A stretch of DNA of 7,268 nucleotides from Omnitrophica WOR_2 bacterium RIFCSPLOWO2_12_FULL_51_24 (GTDB lineage Bacteria > Omnitrophota > Gorgyraeia > Pluralincolimonadales > Pluralincolimonadaceae). The notes under the pieces are model-generated. The model saw nothing but the letters and a program-made list of their open reading frames with translations. It did no database searches and was not told the DNA's origin. The first letter of the stretch is position 1. The number at the start of each line of letters is the position of its first letter. The stretch is taken from positions 1 to 7,268 of the forward strand of contig MHHC01000015.1 of assembly GCA_001805885.1 (NCBI GenBank), given 5' to 3'. Positions 6,262-7,268 of the stretch are shown piece by piece. Both the position numbers and the translations under genes were made by a program.

Positions 6262-7268
6262 TTCTGACCGGTTAATTCTTTTTGCTGGCGGAATATCTCC
6301 CCGATAATGCGGCGGCCGTCATACGTTATGCTCCAATCGGGATAATGCGCCTTGAACTTGGAGAGATCCGATATCCACCAGATATGATCCCCTATCCTGT
6401 TGCGGTCCGCGTATTCATAAGCCATCTTCCTGCCTGAGATCTCCTCGCAAAGGCCTATCGCCTCGAGGACGGAGACGCTGGCGGCCCTGCCGCCTCCCAT
6501 GTTGTACACTTCACCGGCGCGGGGCGCCAGATAGAATTGATAGAAGGCGTTGGCCAGGTCATGGGAATGGATATTATCGCGGACCTGTTTCCCCTTATAT
6601 CCGTAGATGGAATATTTTTTACCTGTTATACAGCATTTTACCAGATAGGATAAGAACCCGTGGAGTTCGGCGCTGGAATGATAGGGGCCTGTTATACAAC
6701 CGCACCTGAATGCCACGGTCTTGAGCCCGAAATACCTCCCGTATTCCTGGACGAGTATATCGGCTGCGGCCTTGGAAGCGCCGAAGAGGCTATGGAGGCA
6801 ATTGTCGATGCCTAACGACTCGTCTATGCCGCCGTAAAATTTGTGGTCCTCCGGAAGCTCATAGCGGCTTTCAAGCTCGAGGAAAGGAAGCTTATTAGGA
6901 TTATCGCCGTAGACCTTATTTGTGGAAAGGAAGATGAAGACCGCCTGAGGGGCATGAGCCCTGAAACTTTCCAGCAGGATCTGCGTCCCGACTGCGTTGA
7001 TCTCGAAATCCGTGGCAGGTTCTCTCGCCGCCCAGTCATGGGATGGCTGAGCAGCGGCATGGATGATGAGGTCGAATTCGTATTTTCTGAACAGGCCTTC
7101 GATAGCGGCTTTATCCCGGATATCGAAGTCGTAGTGGACGTAGCCCGGAGATGTCTTTACAAGCAGGTCTTTATTCCATTCCACCGAAGCCGTATCCCCG
7201 AAGAAACTTTTCCGCATATTGTTGTCAATGCCGATGACGCTGAAATCTTTTTGGGAAAAAAACCGCAC
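6258..7268 (-). CDS. SDR-family nucleotide-sugar epimerase/dehydratase, CDP-tyvelose epimerase-like (5' partial)
   Basis: The visible 336 residues form an extended short-chain dehydrogenase acting on a nucleotide sugar, with tightly bound NAD. The start is outside the window. The frame is open to base 7268, where the first codon is an internal GTG, and the N-terminal GxxGxxG nucleotide-binding loop (about 20 residues) is missing. Visible parts: VIGIDNN (11-17), the end of the second beta strand with its ribose-binding Asp; HAAAQPSHDWAAREP (70-84); NAVGTQILLE (91-100); FLSTNKVYGDNPNKLP (113-128); FGASK (162-166) where YxxxK is expected; GYKGKQVRDNIHSHDLANAF (223-242); YNMGGGR (255-261). The AAAQPSHDWA and STNKVYGDNP stretches recall CDP-paratose/tyvelose 2-epimerases. 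The stop overlaps the GT87 start as ATGA, so it heads, or sits inside, the glycan operon and plausibly makes the activated sugar used downstream. Exact reaction unproven. Confidence 0.9.
   Translation of the reverse strand: MRFFSQKDFSVIGIDNNMRKSFFGDTASVEWNKDLLVKTSPGYVHYDFDIRDKAAIEGLFRKYEFDLIIHAAAQPSHDWAAREPATDFEINAVGTQILLESFRAHAPQAVFIFLSTNKVYGDNPNKLPFLELESRYELPEDHKFYGGIDESLGIDNCLHSLFGASKAAADILVQEYGRYFGLKTVAFRCGCITGPYHSSAELHGFLSYLVKCCITGKKYSIYGYKGKQVRDNIHSHDLANAFYQFYLAPRAGEVYNMGGGRAASVSVLEAIGLCEEISGRKMAYEYADRNRIGDHIWWISDLSKFKAHYPDWSITYDGRRIIGEIFRQQKELTGQK

Noticed and set aside
7266..7268. GTG at the right edge as the start of the SDR gene
   Set aside because: The protein would lack the GxxGxxG loop and first beta strand that the family needs, so the GTG is an internal Val codon and the gene continues beyond the window.

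Overview
The window is a compact bacterial segment of roughly balanced base composition. It holds seven protein-coding genes on both strands with almost no non-coding DNA. The only intergenic stretch of any size is about 104 bp between the divergent genes at 2461 and 2566. Short Shine-Dalgarno sites, ATGA start/stop overlaps, sigma70-like promoters and a membrane HD-GYP protein all point to bacteria. Frequent ATA isoleucine codons, seen as runs of 'ataata', together with this gene content would suit an uncultured lineage such as Omnitrophota or a deltaproteobacterium-like group. That assignment is impression only; no rRNA or marker gene is present. I see no mobile element, CRISPR array, tRNA or rRNA.

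Left block (1-2461, minus strand, read right to left): a membrane sensor with HAMP and HD-GYP domains, predicted to degrade cyclic di-GMP. Five bases later comes an MhpE/DmpG-like DRE-TIM aldolase-family enzyme. After 22 bp, behind a very strong ribosome binding site, the first 23 codons of a probably exported or membrane protein run off the left edge. These three look like one operon.

Centre (2462-4347): a 104-bp divergent control region carries two well-formed sigma70-like promoters. One reads left into the HD-GYP gene and predicts a nearly leaderless mRNA. The other reads right into a CstA-family transporter gene (peptide/pyruvate uptake) and predicts a leader of about 10 nt. A 7-bp direct repeat with 11-bp period lies between the HD-GYP promoter's -10 and -35 elements and covers most of the -35.

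Right block (4301-7268, minus strand): an SDR epimerase/dehydratase (5' end outside the window), a GT87-type polytopic glycosyltransferase and a DPM1-like family 2 glycosyltransferase. Each is joined to the next by an ATGA overlap. They suggest an envelope glycosylation module: a nucleotide sugar is made, loaded on a polyprenyl phosphate, then transferred by the GT-C enzyme outside the membrane. The last gene of this operon overlaps the 3' end of cstA tail to tail by 47 bp.

The most interesting points are the sensor/cstA divergent pair with its minimal leaders, the three-gene glycan module, the Phe in place of the catalytic Tyr of the SDR, and the non-canonical active-site loop of the aldolase homologue.
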